Assembly: GCF_036669915.1 (NCBI RefSeq)
Contig: NC_089313.1
Span: forward strand, 2,347,585 to 2,411,584
Direction: 5' to 3'
Length of the DNA: 64,000 nt
Source of the DNA: Pocillopora verrucosa
Taxonomy: Eukaryota; Cnidaria; Anthozoa; Scleractinia; Pocilloporidae
The position numbers were made by a program, and so were the translations under genes. Each line of letters begins with the position of its first letter. Within the stretch, counting starts at the first letter, position 1. The notes beneath the pieces were generated by a model. The model did not search any database, had not been told where the DNA came from, and saw only the letters and a program-made list of their open reading frames with translations. This document shows, in pieces, positions 22,885-36,423 of the stretch.

Positions 22885-25677
22885 TAATGGTTTGACTAAG
22901 TCGTATTATGCATTTCACTTCTTTAAAAACTTCTTAATACTTTGTTACCACAACCTATTGAGCCAGTAGTTGCACCATTTAGAGCCAGACGCAACATAAG
23001 TTCGAAAGTGGGACACTTAAATTTCCATTTAATGAACTCACAAATACCCATCCTTCTAGGATAACTCACCCGCTGAACTGCGGCTTATATCAATAACTAG
23101 TTAACAAAATTTTGTCGCTAAAAGAATTGGCCTCTCTCCACAACATAATCAGAGAAGAATTGATAAAATGCCAAATCTCATTTAAAATTTTTTCTGACAG
23201 ATGCAGCTGCATATAAAATTTATTGCATAGTTCAATCACCGAAATATTTTTAAGGGTTGCGGACAAAGGATAAACTTCAAGCCAATCTCCTAGGGAGTTA
23301 CGCTTCTTGGTGCTCAGACTTGGCACCAAAGAATCGCAAATTTTCTCTCTCTCATCAAAGCTTTATGAACTCTTAGGCTGTTAAGGCTCCAACTCTGAAC
23401 CATTAACAGACAAGTGAAATTGTCTGCAAGGAGTGCGTTACCTTCCTCGACACCTTTCCATCGGCAATATTTCATCACGTCAATTATGCGCTTCAAATTT
23501 GCGTCTATGTCAAAATGTCAGCTGCTACCTTTTCTCATTTTATGGAAAGAAACAAAATTATGAAGCCCAGAAGAAATGTCACAGGGAAGCTAAAGTTTGA
23601 CTTATTTCAATCTTACTGTCAGCTTTTCATGGGATCAAGTTGCACCCTTCGTCAAATTGTTTTTTATTGCTCAAAATCCACGCGTCTCGGTTTGTTTGTA
23701 TTGTTGTTTTACCATATTCAAACAATAATTAACCCCATGATCAGTCTCGTAAGAGCCATTCAATAGGAATTCGTCGCATTACCGCTTGACGGCGACTTAT
23801 TGTGGAAGACACTCAGGACTAGAGAGTCGAGAGATAATTATAAACCCTTTTGGTGGATTTTAACGTCTCTATTCTTTTTAAAAAGAAATTAAATAAAGAA
23901 AGTTTACGTTCGTTGACATAATGTGGTAAAACAGACACCTCTACTGCTTTAAGACATATTTATGATGCTTTAAAATCAGGTCAGACAATCCTATTCAACA
24001 AAGAATTTTTTGTATCTGACAATTTTATGATATATTTAAGTGGAACTTCCGTACATTTGCTTTCACAACCAATTACGACGCATGAATTTGTTAAATCTTA
24101 GAGCGCTTAACTGTTCAATTTATCACAAAGGTCACACCAGGATTTAATTATATCATTCTTGTGAAAAATATCTGCCGTACCTGGCACGGCCATTGAGAGG
24201 AAACAAACGGTATCTTTAAGCACCATCCCATGTTTAACGCAGAAAGATCAAACAGGCCTAGTCGACACCAGGATTGCGGATACGCTGAGTCGAGGTTGAA
24301 AAGGTATTGAAATAACAGAAAGAAATACGATCAGACTATTACGGAAATGAAAAACTGTTTGCTTAGTCAAGGCAACTGTTGTTAAAAGCTTTGGGTGTCA
24401 CAATCGTTACAAATTCTGTTCGCGTACAAGTAAAAATTTTTTAAAACTTTGCGATAGCGAACGTAACGTCATCACAAGGGAGCTCAAGCTTTATCAACTA
24501 TATACTAACTATTAGTTATTACGTCTTGACGTGCAACTTGTAATGGTTTCTATAATTCCCACCGGTCGGAAATGGCATATTCAAGGTAGCTCTTGGTGAG
24601 CTAATAAGCGCCAAAAAAATTCGCCTAAAGCCTAATTAAATATTTTACATCAGAAGTACCTTCATGTTGTTCATGTTGTGTATTTTGTCGTCGCATTAAG
24701 CAGTCCATGGTAACATCTTGACATTAAATTCGCTCTCTTTCCCTAGAGCACTTCTTGCAGACGTTAGTATTTGTATACATGTGATATACGTACCATCTAA
24801 GTTGCCAAAGAACTTACTGCAAGCTAGTTCAGGGTGCTAAAAAGGCGTAACCCGTTTGAAGTTCAAATTCTACTGGAGGACTTAAAGTTTTTCATTCCCG
24901 CGATCTGAAAACTTGATGTTAACATTTCCCTTTACTCACAGCTTATTATCGTATTGCAAAAAGCTTCGAGAGGTTATTATGTTTTAATTGGAATATTGTG
25001 AATTATGCCACAGCCTAAAGATCTCCCTCCAAATTTCAAACGTGAACTGAGAAGGCATTTAAGAATGATAATTACAAAATGTTCCTTCAAAATCATTAAA
25101 ATCTAGAGCGCACGAAAAGTCCCTCAAGAGAAATTAAATTAATTGATCTTTTCAGTGCGGAGCCTAAAAGATGAATCCTTCAAACTGCGTACAATTAAAA
25201 TTATTACAACGCTGAAACAATTTAAGTATTAATGAGAAGTCAATGCTTGACTGAGAACTTTCTTGTCTTCATTTCCCTAACAATTGTGCGATATTGTCTG
25301 GAGTGTAAATTGTTCTTCAAGACTGTCAAAACATGCAGAGGCCGTTTGTGCGTTCACACTTCCATCGTAAAAACACAGCAAGGATCTTTGAAAAATTTTT
25401 GTAGAATTAGGTCTTTTTTGGAACAGACATTTCTCTGTCATGTGGTGCTATATGAATTTGCGCCAAAGTGATTCACTTCTTTGTCATTCAATTGTTCGGA
25501 AAGAGGTTTTACTGAGAAGGACTCCACGTGTGTGACTGTCTCTGAAAGCAGGTTAATGACATGACTATTTTTGGTGCTTAGCTTTCCCCAATTGCTAAAA
25601 AGATCTCTTGACGAGCTAGACGAGCGTACTTCCGGTGGAATCAAGCCAGGATCTTTTCTACTATAGTGGAGTTCACG
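22885..25677. other. Gene-poor region, no supported gene
   Basis: AT-rich sequence up to the start of the + strand membrane-protein gene. No repeat family or exon series is convincing. Confidence 0.4.
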
Positions 25678-28600
25678 ATGACCGAGATCATAGACCTAGA
25701 AGACACATCACAAGACCTGGACTACGACAGCCTATACAGCAAAGACAGTAACAATAATCGAACAGATGTGGAATCGCCAAACGACTCTGGGTTGGATGTG
25801 TAAGTAGAGTCTCATGCTGCTAGACGATTCTTTACTAATCTGACCGAGTAATACTGTGGAACTTTAATAGGGTTAAAGGGTAACTCTGGCATCCGCCTCG
25901 AAAGCATATTTTTGTTTCGTTGCTGATTAAAGTTGTAGAAACACCTCATGCTTTTAGACGATTCTTTACTAATCTGACCGAGTAATACTGAGGAATTTTT
26001 AGAGGGTTAAAGGGGAAACAGCGGTGTCTACTTCGAAAGCAGATTTTTATTTCGTTACTGATGAAAGGTGTAGAAACACGGTCAAAAGTTATTTCAGTGG
26101 TCTTCAAGAAGAGCACGTAGTACATATTAGTGGCTGCGTGTACTTTAGCCTAAAATACTCTGCACCTATCGCTACAGCTACAATAACAGAATAAAACGCT
26201 CTATCTACATTTCTGGTCGGATCAGTGAGATTTTGTGAAGTGATAAGAGACTTAAAAGATTAAGAAAGAATATCAGGTACTAAAACGGAAAGGTATAGAG
26301 TAAATAAACAGAAGCGTATGATGTGATTAGCTTTATTGTAAACAAGGCTAAAATCAATGCAGCTAATTAGCGTAAACTCTTCATAGATGCTCTCAAGGGA
26401 GGCGCTCCTTTAGCGTTAGAAGTGAAATTTCACTGTTCCAAGACAATTGGCGGAGGATCTCAACCGTTAGCCGTAAACGGCCAAAATTAGCTCTTAGGCG
26501 TAAAAATTGAGGAATTTACACAGTTAGTTGTTTAAAAAATTAACAGTTAAAATTTTCTGGTGACCACATGTAGAAGATATTAACCGTAAGCCGTGAATTG
26601 GCCACAATTTTAACAGTTAGCCATAAAAGTCATCATCTATTTGGTGTTACTCAACCGAAACATCTTTTTTTCGAGTCTCTCATTCTCTAATCATAAAGAA
26701 TTTATTGTCTTTTCTTTCTCCTTACAATCTGATTCAACATCCAGTGTAGGAAAGGTTTGTAAGGAGTAAATTTTTAACAAGTAGCTCTTCTAAATCCCAG
26801 AAGTAAGAAGTGGACAACATAGGAGATGTTTTGTTTTTCGCCTATTGCAAACCGATTCGCTTAAAGCACTTGTCCGGTGTAAACAACTGGATGAACAGTC
26901 TCAGTGACTCAGCTTGTGTCTGGCCTTGACTGAAAATAGTTAGTTACCTTGAAACTTTCTAAATTTTTATGTGTTGTATTTTGTTTTCAGCAAACAGCCA
27001 CGTCTAATTACAATCAAGTCTTACACTGAAATATGTATAGAGGCTGGAGAGTAAGTGAAAATCTATCTCACAATTTTCAACCATAACGCCATTTGTTTGT
27101 TTTTGTTTGGTTTGCTTATTTTTTTCTTAGTCTCTGTTTTCTTAGCCGGCCTTTAGTTTCAAAGCCATCTTAGTTTAAGAGCCTTCCTGCAAAGCTGAAA
27201 GAATTTTGAGAAGGTCTTTACCTATTACAATCAACAGCGCTTTAAAAAGTTTGGCATATGCACCCCTTATGCATCTCTGGATTGAGAATAATTCAATTAG
27301 AGATGGGATTATCCCGTCTCTCTTAAATCGTCAAAGGATTTTAAAAACAAATTCTATCGAAAACTAAAAGCTATGCAAACCCAGGCCCACTAAAAAAGGT
27401 TGAGGTCACATCAACGCCACTTCGAAAGGTATACACCACTTAAAAAGAATGTTTTTGTTACTTCTAATCAGAACCACAGAAGAATCCTCTCCGAGAGTCA
27501 AACCAAAGTTTAAAACAGACACAAAGTTCAAAGACTCCGAAAGAAGCAGTAGACTCGGAGAAGTAACGCCAGACCCAAAACGAAAGTTCTCGAAACCCAA
27601 AGCGAAATTTCCCAAAAGCACAGATAAGGTGAACGTATGGAGCAAACAAGAAAAAGCGAAAGCTAAGGAAAGGAAGCGAGCACCATGTTGGTTGGTAGTT
27701 TTTGTGTTCTGTTGTGGTGTCAGCAAAGAGCACCAGTGGTACAGCCTTCTGGGCAAAGGTGAGCGTGTTTTATTTTTTAACCACGAAGAGTGCGTTCTAA
27801 TCTCTCCTTGCAGCATCACCCTTGAATCAAATATAAGGGTCAAGGCCCTGTAATGAGAAAAAAAGGAAGTGATTATTAGTTAAGGAAGCTCCTGATCGTC
27901 AAATCAAATTCTCCTCGGCAGTATATCGGAAGAAGTGTAAAGAGAGCACTGTGACTGTAAAGAATATAAATACCAAAGACAGAGTGTTAAAGGTTCATTT
28001 CTCACAAGTCCGATTGTTTCTGTGTCATGACGAGAAAGGAAAGGGGTGATTCGATTTCTATCTCTTTGTTAAGGCGTTTTCCTGCTCTCCCTCGTTGCGA
28101 ATGTATTTGCATCCTTAACCCTTTCGCCCCTGAGAGTGATTAGCATCTAATTTCTCCCTACAATATCACTCCTGAATCACACATTAAGGTCATGAGAATG
28201 AAGGAAATGATCACCAACAAAAGAAACTTTTGATCATTAAACAAATCTCCTTGTCAGCGCCTTAGGAAATGTATACAGAACAGTATGGAGAATATGCATA
28301 ATGACATTGGAGTGTGAAGGGTGAATTCGCCGACTCATGTGTTCTCTTATCATATTTATGGAATTTTGTTTTGAAGCAATTTCTCCGTCTTCATGGTTAT
28401 TGTACACATTTTACTTTCAGGCGAAAAGATTAGGAATCTAAAGCTTTTAGCGCCAGAAAATGGGACAGTAATTCAGCTGCAAAGCCTGAAAACGTTTTTC
28501 AATCTGCTTTCGTTTTTAATTTGTCAATTGAGAGTTTGTGGACCCTGCCTTTGGTTCTATCGGTGCGAGGAGTTGGGAATAAATTTGGAAGATAAGCCGT

Positions 28601-28877
28601 ACTGCCAGCTCACTGCTACAATAGGTTAATGTGTTTTTTTAGCAACTGATTTTTTTTTTCTTCAGGTGCTTTCTTGACGTTCTTTATGGCCATCGTGTAC
28701 CTAGTAGCAAGTTTAACTATTCTTCCTTTCCTGATCATCGCGGCTGTAGTTGCGACAGTTTTCTTCAGTGCCGGTATTTTGTCATACCTCGCTCTTTCTA
28801 CCAAGAAAGTTGGCGTGTCTTTTGACGATGATGGTGACGGGTCATGTCTTGGCGCGGTTTGGGGGTCCTGGGTTTAG
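25678..28877 (+). CDS. Short membrane protein, diverged member of the 'WY-GK' family (member D), 226 aa
   Basis: Exons 25678-25799, 26991-27050, 27472-27758, 28666-28877, with intron phases 2, 2, 1. The same phases occur in the - strand relatives, which argues for homology. Exon 1 is acidic (MTEIIDLEDTSQDLDYDSLY). Exon 3 is highly basic (repeated K-F-x-K-P/S units), then 'APCWLVVFVFCCGVSKEHQW' and 'YSLLGK'. The last exon begins with the split Gly and carries two hydrophobic stretches ('FFMAIVYLVASLTILPFLII', 'AAVVATVFFSAGILSYLAL'), followed by a short acidic tail 'DDDGDGSC'. Likely a small integral membrane protein with a cytosolic basic domain (inference). An optional in-frame exon, 28421-28624, could lie between exons 3 and 4. 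No known domain recognised. Confidence 0.65.
25811..26080. repeat. Two-copy tandem duplication, 134-bp unit
   Basis: 'ctcatgctgctagacgattc' at 25811 recurs as 'ctcatgcttttagacgattc' at 25945, and the similarity continues to about 26080 ('ggtgtagaaacac'). It lies in intron 1 of member D. Confidence 0.85.
28115..28325 (+). mobile_element. MITE-like repeat, about 210 bp
   Basis: Starts 'ttaaccctttcgcccctgag' and ends 'ggagtgtgaagggtgaa', a loose terminal inverted pair. The interior 'tagcatctaatttctcccta' is shared with many copies in this window. It lies in an intron of member D. Confidence 0.7.
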
Positions 28878-31499
28878 TTGTCCATGTGTATTGAGGATAG
28901 TCCAGACCTCAGTTTAGCCTCATTTTGAAAGCGAGGATTCTCTCGATTCCGAGGTGATGACGCACTATTGAAGTACCGTCAGAGAAAAGTCGGTTTACAA
29001 ACAGATTCCGCTCATAATTTGGTTGTCGATTACTGAACCATTTAACTGCTCTCCATTATATCATGAGTCCGTTATCCTTGCAAAGGCGATTACAAAATTC
29101 GCATGCTGCATGAGTACGGAGATTTTCGGAAACTTGTTATCATCACGTACAATTAAGGAATTTGACTTACTGTCCTTCCAGGATAAACTCGGTTGAAAAC
29201 CGTGGACGCAGACAATACGGAGGAGCATTGAGAATCGTCACGAAAAATATCAAAAAGTGAGGGGCGATAATATTGCATTCATGATCAGAAAGGCAGATCT
29301 TTACGGACAATTGTCTAGGAGTATGGCCTGAGATCGGTCAAATACATAACAAGAGATCAGGAACGTCAAATACAATTTGGACATTTAATGATTGGCTACG
29401 ATAATTTGTTGAGAAGGGGTGTGGATCGTGTAGCCCCCCGACATTCTCCTCTACTCCTAACAGTTTTCTTTGTTGAGGGATGTTTTATAATTGTTAGTCT
29501 ACATAATTTTATTAAAGTTTACAATTGTCATTTCTCCTATAACGAACTGATCAAGAGTTTGACTTTACTTGAGATTAAACACTTCCATTGCCAAGAGAAT
29601 GTGATCAAGGGTTGAAACAATCAGCCGCAGGAACTCACGTAAATATAAAAACTATATCTGGCAGTAGTCAAAGCCAGATGGTGCATGCCAATTAAAATAG
29701 CAGAAACGGATTAGAAATATACAATATATTGTCGAAAACGTGAACAAGCTGTATCATGCTTCCCTTGTATATCACGGTTGATTCACTTGATGTAACGATT
29801 CTACTTCAACGCTTCGGTTAACTCCTACTCACAACTCTCGGCTTATTCGAAAAGAACACACACTAAATGTCTCGTTGCAAGCACGTGGAACAGTGCCTTA
29901 TGTAGGGCGATAAAACACGTGCCGCTTATATGTTCGTTTGGTTATGTAAAGATAAACGAAATCACTTATATATGTCAATCAAATTAAGAATAATTAACGT
30001 ATCGTACAGTTTCCAACAATATATGATAAATGCTTCGGTTATCCAATACTTGGCAAATCAATCACTAATATAAACTGGGTAACCGGAAAATTCGTCGTAA
30101 AGGTTTCAGAGGAAAGGAGTCACTGCATTAAATGTCCTTTTTTCAGCAAAAAACGGTCAAATTCTGGTGTTATCTCTGGAAATCGGGTTTTTCGTTTAGC
30201 CCATGCCCATGAAATTCTTCCATTTTGGACTCCCTTAAATTTAAACAATTCACACTCATAAATGTTAGTGAACCCTTAAACATTGTCAATAACTTTGGAT
30301 TGAAGAAAAAAAGTTCCCTTATGGAAATCAATTCCACCACATTAAGTTTCCATCTTAGCGCCTTGGAGGAGTCGAATAGAATGAAAAAAAATAGTCAGAT
30401 CACTTAAAAATTTTCAAAAATTTGGATCTCAACTTGAGATTATGTTAAACAATTAGAGCAGTTTTCAAGTAAGTGTTAAAGGTAATTCGGGATTGCTTTA
30501 TTTTTGCTTTGCCTCGCTATGTGATTGGTCCAGGAAACCCGTTCCACTTTCTCAACCAATCAGATTCAAACCCACAACCACAACTTTGTCGCTCACGTTT
30601 TCCCGCGTAAAGAGTGGTTTCCTTGATTGTAGTTGAGTTCTTATTGACTCCATGTAAAATCTCCCTTGCTTTGATTGGCTGTTGCGACTACTTTGGTTCT
30701 TCAGTGTGCTCTATGATATCGATGAAAATTGCGTTTTCAATTTTAAGTTTTTATTTAATTTTATTATTTAATTTTCATTACTACAGTACTTGTACATTAT
30801 TTCAAATGAATAGTCAATGAATATTCTGACCAACTACAACTCAACGTCAACGAAAATTAATTATAATCTGGGGTGTCATAGTGCAATGTTTTCGTGAATT
30901 CAAAGTAAAAGCAAATTACAATGATCATTACTCCCAAGTTTTCAGCCCAGTTATCTCTATGAAAACACTTTAAGAGACAAAATTTGACATTGTTCTAAAT
31001 AAAGTCAACTGAGATCACTGAACCAAATGCTAATGTAAAATCTTAAAGGAGGTGAGGTCAGCAATGACCTGGTTGGCATAAATTTTCCGTCAACAGGGCC
31101 AAAACAATCAGCAATACCTTTTCTTTGCTAGGTCACTTTTCTCCGTGAGTGTGGTCCCTGATCAAACCCACTGAGATTTAGAAAGTGTTTGACTTTTCAT
31201 GCTGCGGCCAAATAAATCTGTTGTGTATTAGGGTTCGTTATATACTACTATAGAGTAACGCGTGCACAGACCAAGTGCTTTACACAACTGCTTTAATAGA
31301 ATAACGATGAACGTAATTAATATACTATGATAGATACATGGATAATCACGTGACTGCGGATAAGGGTGTGGTAACCAATAGAATAAAGATTTTGTAATAG
31401 CTAAGGTATTTATCCAATAAGAACAAACACTACAAAAACACAGACATTAGCTTATGGTTCCTAATGCTTCCCAGTCAAGTGAAGACCAATTGTTCCACT
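28878..31499. other. Intergenic region, no supported gene
   Basis: Convergent spacer between the + strand member D and the - strand member A. AT-rich. Segments such as 'cgctatgtgattggtccag' recur near 33355. No gene seen. Confidence 0.4.
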
Positions 31500-34400
31500 T
31501 TATGATCTAAAAATGGGTCTGTCTACGTCGTTATCATCTTTACAACAGCCAAGAGGATAACATATGCAAAGGCACAACAAGTAGATGATCAAAAACGGCA
31601 GCAGTATGGTACCCACGACCAAATAAAAAAGCAAAAGGACAATAAGCCAGAAACAGCCTACAAAGGGAAAAGAAGAAAGACTCAACGACCAGATAATTTT
31701 AAGTAATTGATTGCGTGACGCCTGACAGCGTCACGCAAATACTTCAGCTCCATCTGATTTGCTCGGAAATTTATTCTTGAAAGGACAGGTGATGACAAGG
31801 AAGCCTGGGGCGAGAGTTGGGGTGGGGCGGGGGAGGTTAATGAGGGTGGGGGGGGGGTGTGGGTTTAGTGTATGGTATTAGTTTTCGCTGATAAAAATAA
31901 AATTATTTTATGCGTGGACACGAGTGGGCACCTTGTTGGAAAGCTCAGGGTAAGAAGCAAAGAACGAGGAGAGCGGAATAGAAGCAGATCCTATCTACTA
32001 TGACTGCAAGAAACTTTAGAGTCCAATCTAATTTTATCATACAACGGAGTGGGAATTTGTCACATGACCAGAACCATGAGTATGTGTCTCACTTCCAACC
32101 GTGTGGCTTCGTAGCTCAATTGATATTAGCGTCCAACTAGTATCTGGGAGGCCCGGGCTCAAATCTCGTCGAAACCAGATTTTTTTTGTGGCTTTGTTAT
32201 TTGCAGCTCACTTGCGAAGATCATATCCTCCATTTTTTAATTCTCATGCGCAGGTCAAAATAAAACTATTTTCTTTGCATAATATTGTGTGTTAACCAGA
32301 TAAGTGATGAGATAACGAAAAATACCAATTTAGGAGTAATTAGTTGATCCAGTACTAAATTCTCTGAACTTACATTCTAAGAAGTTTATGGTTGACAGTA
32401 AGGAGAATATTTGATATGGGAGTTAAAGGGTTTAGGGACCGGTCATCGCCTGAGGGGGGGGGAGGGGGTAGTGGAGTATTTTAGTGGGGATCACGTGGTT
32501 TTTACGGGTAACGGAGGGGGAATAAGTCGTCGCTAAAAGAGGAGAATATGGAACATACAGAGCCCTATGGGAGAAGCAGGTAGATGTTACTATGACTCCA
32601 CCAAAATCCTCTGACCCTTCCTTCCCAGTTGGTAAAAAATGACTACACCCAAAGCAAGGCTTATTTAGGCATTTCATAAAATATCTCGGGATCCCTAGAG
32701 GTTGAAAGTTTTAAAACATGAGAGAAAAAATGCTTCTTTTCGCAGGACTGCGAAAGCAGATGCAAGGAGCATAACAGAAAGTAGCGTTGTTTAACAAGGG
32801 TCCTAACATTTTAAGTATAGGGTCATTTATTATTATGATAAATTGTTTTCACCTTTTCCTCTCAAATTGTACCATTTATATTCACTGTCACATGCCAAGC
32901 AACAGTAATCTGTACAGCCTCTCTCCTCTTCGTAGCTCACTGCTGGGTTTGGGATTGGATATCGAGGACCGCCTGCTAGCATAGGGCGCCCACCTTGTAA
33001 TGCGGGACGGTGGCCGCTGTAAATACAGCAGTGGAAAGGTTCGATCACATTTCGATACTTTCTTAGCTTTGTCCATTGGTTATAGAGAAGCTACGTCGCA
33101 AAAGTGAAAATCGCTACATTACAGGCTACGTTACTTTTAGCAAAGAGGACACTGCAATACATCAGTTTGGTAAGAGAGGAAACTACAAAATGGGAAAGTG
33201 GAACAAAAGTTGCGAGGATGGATTGGATAGAGAACTGATTAAAACAGAATCTGAATGACCTCGCAAGAGGCACAACGATTACGAAGTCCCTTTAAGGTAA
33301 TTTTCAATTAAATGTCGGAAATGACTCAGATTTCGCTTTTTTTTTGCTTTACTTCGCTATGTGATTGGTCCAGAAAACTTGCACCACCCCTCAACAAATC
33401 ACATGCAACATTAAAACCAACCGCTTTTTGATCCCTCGCGTTTTACTGCGCTTCAAGGCAGTTTAATTGTTTTTACGTTGCGTTCTCACTAAAATATTTC
33501 CTCTGCTGAGGTACATGTTGTGGTTTTTTCAGTTTTGGTTTTACGAGTCTCAGTCTGGGTGAGCACTAAAACGCCCACATTCTACAATGCAGCCCTTGTT
33601 GTTTTGTTCATGAAAACAACACATTGTTGGCAATCGATTTTTCAAATTTTCTGTCTACACTCCCTTCAGGGGTGGGGAGGGCAGGGTTGGTCAATCTTAT
33701 ACCAAACTGAAGAAGAGGAGGTTAAGGCATCGGTAACATAATGGAAATGACCAGATTTCCACTTGCATCTGCGACCGTATTTTGCGTTGATTTCCTCGAA
33801 AATGGGCTCAATCTGTAATCTTTAAAGTAACAGAAAACTTTATAAAATAGTAGTTTTTGGTAAATACCCCACTTGCTCCACAGTATTCACTTGAACAGCC
33901 ACAACTCTAAGAAGCAAAAGAAACAAACCACTAGTAAATGTCTTACAAAAAAATATACCATACTGCTATTGTTGATGATATAGATCTTTTTCTGGTGCAA
34001 CCATTGTTCAGCCTTCGTTGGGAAGGTATTTTCTTGTCGCAATACTGGCATATCGCACAGCAAATGGAAAGTAGTTTGAGACTTTCACACGTGTATCATT
34101 TGTTCACTGATTCATCCATCCTGACAACAATAGTATTCATTTCTACTTTGTCCTCCGGTTACCCGCTAAGAGTGACTAGCATCTAATTTCTCCTTACGAT
34201 GTCACCCCTGAATCCAACATTTAGTCAGGAGAATAAAGAAACTGATCACCAACTAAAAAAGAACTCTTTTGGACATTTTAGACAAATTCTCCTTAAGTAC
34301 CACAGGAGATGTACGGAGAACAGTTTGGAGAACTTGCATGCTGATTTTACGACTTAAATAAGAGTTAGAGTTATTTATAATAAGATACATGAAAAAATTA

Positions 34401-35538
34401 CTCAGTTCTGTTTGGTAAAGATAAATACAGTTTTCAGATAATTGAATGCAGAAGAGGGTTAATTCAGTGCAAAGAAGTAACAAACCAGACTGAACAATTT
34501 CTTGAACTGTTTAGCCGGACTTTAGACTATTTTTCGCCTTAGAGATGTGAAAATATCATTGTACGTTATTGTTTTGATCGAACCCCACGCTGCATTCACA
34601 TGTTATGCTTTAAGAGGAAAGCAGGCGCCGCTGGAGACATTGGAGACCTTTAGCATTTAGGACGGCAACGCCAAGAAGACGTTGATTTGAAAATGTATAT
34701 ATATTTTAGTTGGAATCTCGCGAATTACTAGATTTGATGACCACCTCTTACGGCGCTGCAAGTTAATCTCAACATAACGTATGAGAGCGGCGTTGAGTTC
34801 CCAAATGGAAACTTTAATAATTTGCTGTCGGGGTTCCTTTTCTCGGACAAAGCAAATTTTGATGATTTTGCGTTGTTAGTTTGCGGAGGACGGCTGAGAA
34901 ATGTACACAGTTTTAAAAGGCGCGTGCTGAGCTATTGTCCTGCTCATTAGATCTTTTGTTTTGCCACGTCCTCGCTGCCGTCGCCGTCGCCGTCGTGGTT
35001 TGTTAAGGAACTTGAGTGAAACCAAAGTTCAGTCTCACATTTTACCACATTTTCTTGAACTACCATAAGCCTAAAGAATGACTTTGCTGTGATCAAATTG
35101 TGTTAATTTAACTTTTAATCAAGAGAAATTGACGTAAAGAAAGACTACGGGACCCTGTACGATTTCTGAGACTAAATCGACGAAGTACTTCCGCTTTTCC
35201 GGGAATTTGGACACAGCCGCACAAACATGGCTGATCTCCTTTCAATTCAAAATTAGTTTCTACGACTCGGGCGAGATTAACAAGAAAATGGATCTTAGCT
35301 GGAGAATCTGGCTCCAAAGTTTACAAAAGAAGAATATAAAGAGCTTTTAAATCCAAATGAAGCTTGATTATAATCGTGAACGTGAAGTCTGCAAAGCGTG
35401 GTGAATAAACATACTACAGATGTCTAACACTAACCCTTCATCCGTGGCAGCTATCACCGTCTTTCTTGCCACTTCAACTCCTCCGATCCTTGCTCGTTCT
35501 TCTTGAACGGCTAATATCCCCTCTCCTCTGCTGTTCAT
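31500..35538 (-). CDS. Short membrane protein of the 'WY-GK' family, member A, 154 aa
   Basis: Exons on the - strand: 35538-35435 (ATG), 33906-33868, 33016-32853, 31657-31500 (stop), phases 2, 2, 1. Exon 1 'ILAVQEERARIGGVEVARKT' matches the first exons of members B and C. Exon 2 is 39 nt ('VVAVQVNTVEQVG') and is the least certain. Exon 3 is Gly/Pro-rich, then 'CTDYCCLACDSEYKWYNLRG', with K|G at the junction. The last exon holds one long hydrophobic run ('FWLIVLLLFYLVVGTILLPF'), then a Cys/acidic tail 'CCKDDNDVDRPIF'. Topology is probably an N-terminal cytosolic head, one membrane span or hairpin, and a short acidic tail (inference). Function unknown. Confidence 0.62.
32105..32177 (+). tRNA. 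Degraded tRNA-like sequence with T8 terminator
   Basis: Position 32105 starts a 7-nt acceptor strand 'ggcttcg', which pairs in six of seven positions with 'cgaaacc' at 32170-32176. Internal promoter boxes are visible: 'tagctcaattgatattagc' (A-box-like) and 'gggctcaaatct' (B-box-like), with a T-arm of four pairs. A run of eight T follows directly, as for Pol III termination. The D and anticodon stems are imperfect, so this is more likely a pseudo-tRNA or tRNA-derived SINE head than a working tRNA. The anticodon loop may read AGT (Thr), which is weak. It lies in an intron of member A. Confidence 0.35.
32300..32431. mobile_element. Partial MITE-like repeat
   Basis: Contains 'agttgatccagtactaaattc' -type sequence and ends 'gggagttaaagggttta', as in the right half of the 42848 element. 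Confidence 0.5.
32436..32645. mobile_element. GC-rich MITE-like repeat
   Basis: Begins 'gggaccggtcatcgcctgag', carries 'gatcacgtggttttta' and G-rich then pyrimidine-rich halves, as at 5834. It lies in an intron of member A. Confidence 0.5.
34160..34360 (+). mobile_element. MITE-like repeat
   Basis: Contains 'gagtgactagcatctaattt' and 'ctccttaagtaccacaggag', matching the family at 28115. It lies in intron 1 of member A. Confidence 0.6.
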
Positions 35539-36423
35539 TTTAAAGTCAGTTCTGTTTCAGTGTTGCTCACTTCGATCTTCCAGCGATGCAAGGGTGTACT
35601 TAAGCTTTACCCAGGCTATCTCGTTCAAGGAGTGCCTGGTCAAAATCTAACGGTATGTTATTTCCGCTGTCTAAATCATCTGTCGGACTGTCCGTAAACA
35701 TTTCGTGGAACAGAAACTAAACTGATATGAAATGTTTTAAGTAACAAGGAAAACTTTCGCATATGAAAATAAAAACTGGACTTGCCAAGAACATTATGAG
35801 AGCACAGGTCGTTGAAGCATTGAGATGGAATACAGTAAATAACATGTTTAATCAAGCCATTGAGGACATAGTATAGCAAATAATAATAACAATTTTGATG
35901 ATAATAATAGTTAGGTCTTAAATCTACGCATTGAATTTATGATGCATTATATTTTACTGTTAAATGAATTAAGAGCGAGACAGGGGCATGGACGAGGAAG
36001 ACCACCGAGCGTGAGCTTGTACGTGTGTGACAGTTAGACTGAGTGTCACCTAGCGTGACGTAGCGTGAATCAGCGTGACTTAGTATAGATTGACTCTTTA
36101 GTAGTATGATCCTCAGCATATCACAAAGGTTAACGGATATAAACAAGGTTAACGCTTTATTTACGATCTTAGTTTGAATGGAAATTCCATGAAAAGAAAT
36201 CTCTGAGAAGAACAAGCTTTAACATATACATTTTCAGATAGCCGCAACACCGGTATTGCAGAGGTCATGGGTTCAAATCCCGTACGGGCCTGAATTTTTT
36301 TCAGGTCTCATTTCAACTACTAGTTCAGCAGTGTTTATAGCTGCGAGGACCGCTTATATCTAATTTCTTCACCGCAGTGCACACATATGATTTTCATATA
36401 TTTCCAGTAATCATTCACATGTA
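35539..36423. other. Intergenic region
   Basis: Short interspersed 'tagcgtgac' repeats near 36045-36080 and a tRNA-like 3' half near 36262. No gene. Confidence 0.4.
36262..36300 (+). repeat. tRNA-derived 3' half (SINE-like)
   Basis: 'catgggttcaaatcccgtac' forms a perfect five-pair T-arm and contains a B box ('gggttcaaatccc'). A T-rich stretch follows. No matching 5' acceptor strand is present upstream, so this looks like a truncated tRNA-derived element. Confidence 0.35.

Noticed and set aside
23515-23766. 83-codon + strand frame
   Set aside because: No domain, no splice partners, in AT-rich intergenic DNA; length compatible with chance.
27406-27843. 145-codon frame antisense to member D exon 3
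   Set aside because: Shadow of the basic Lys/Ser-rich exon; the sense strand has consistent splice sites and family homology.
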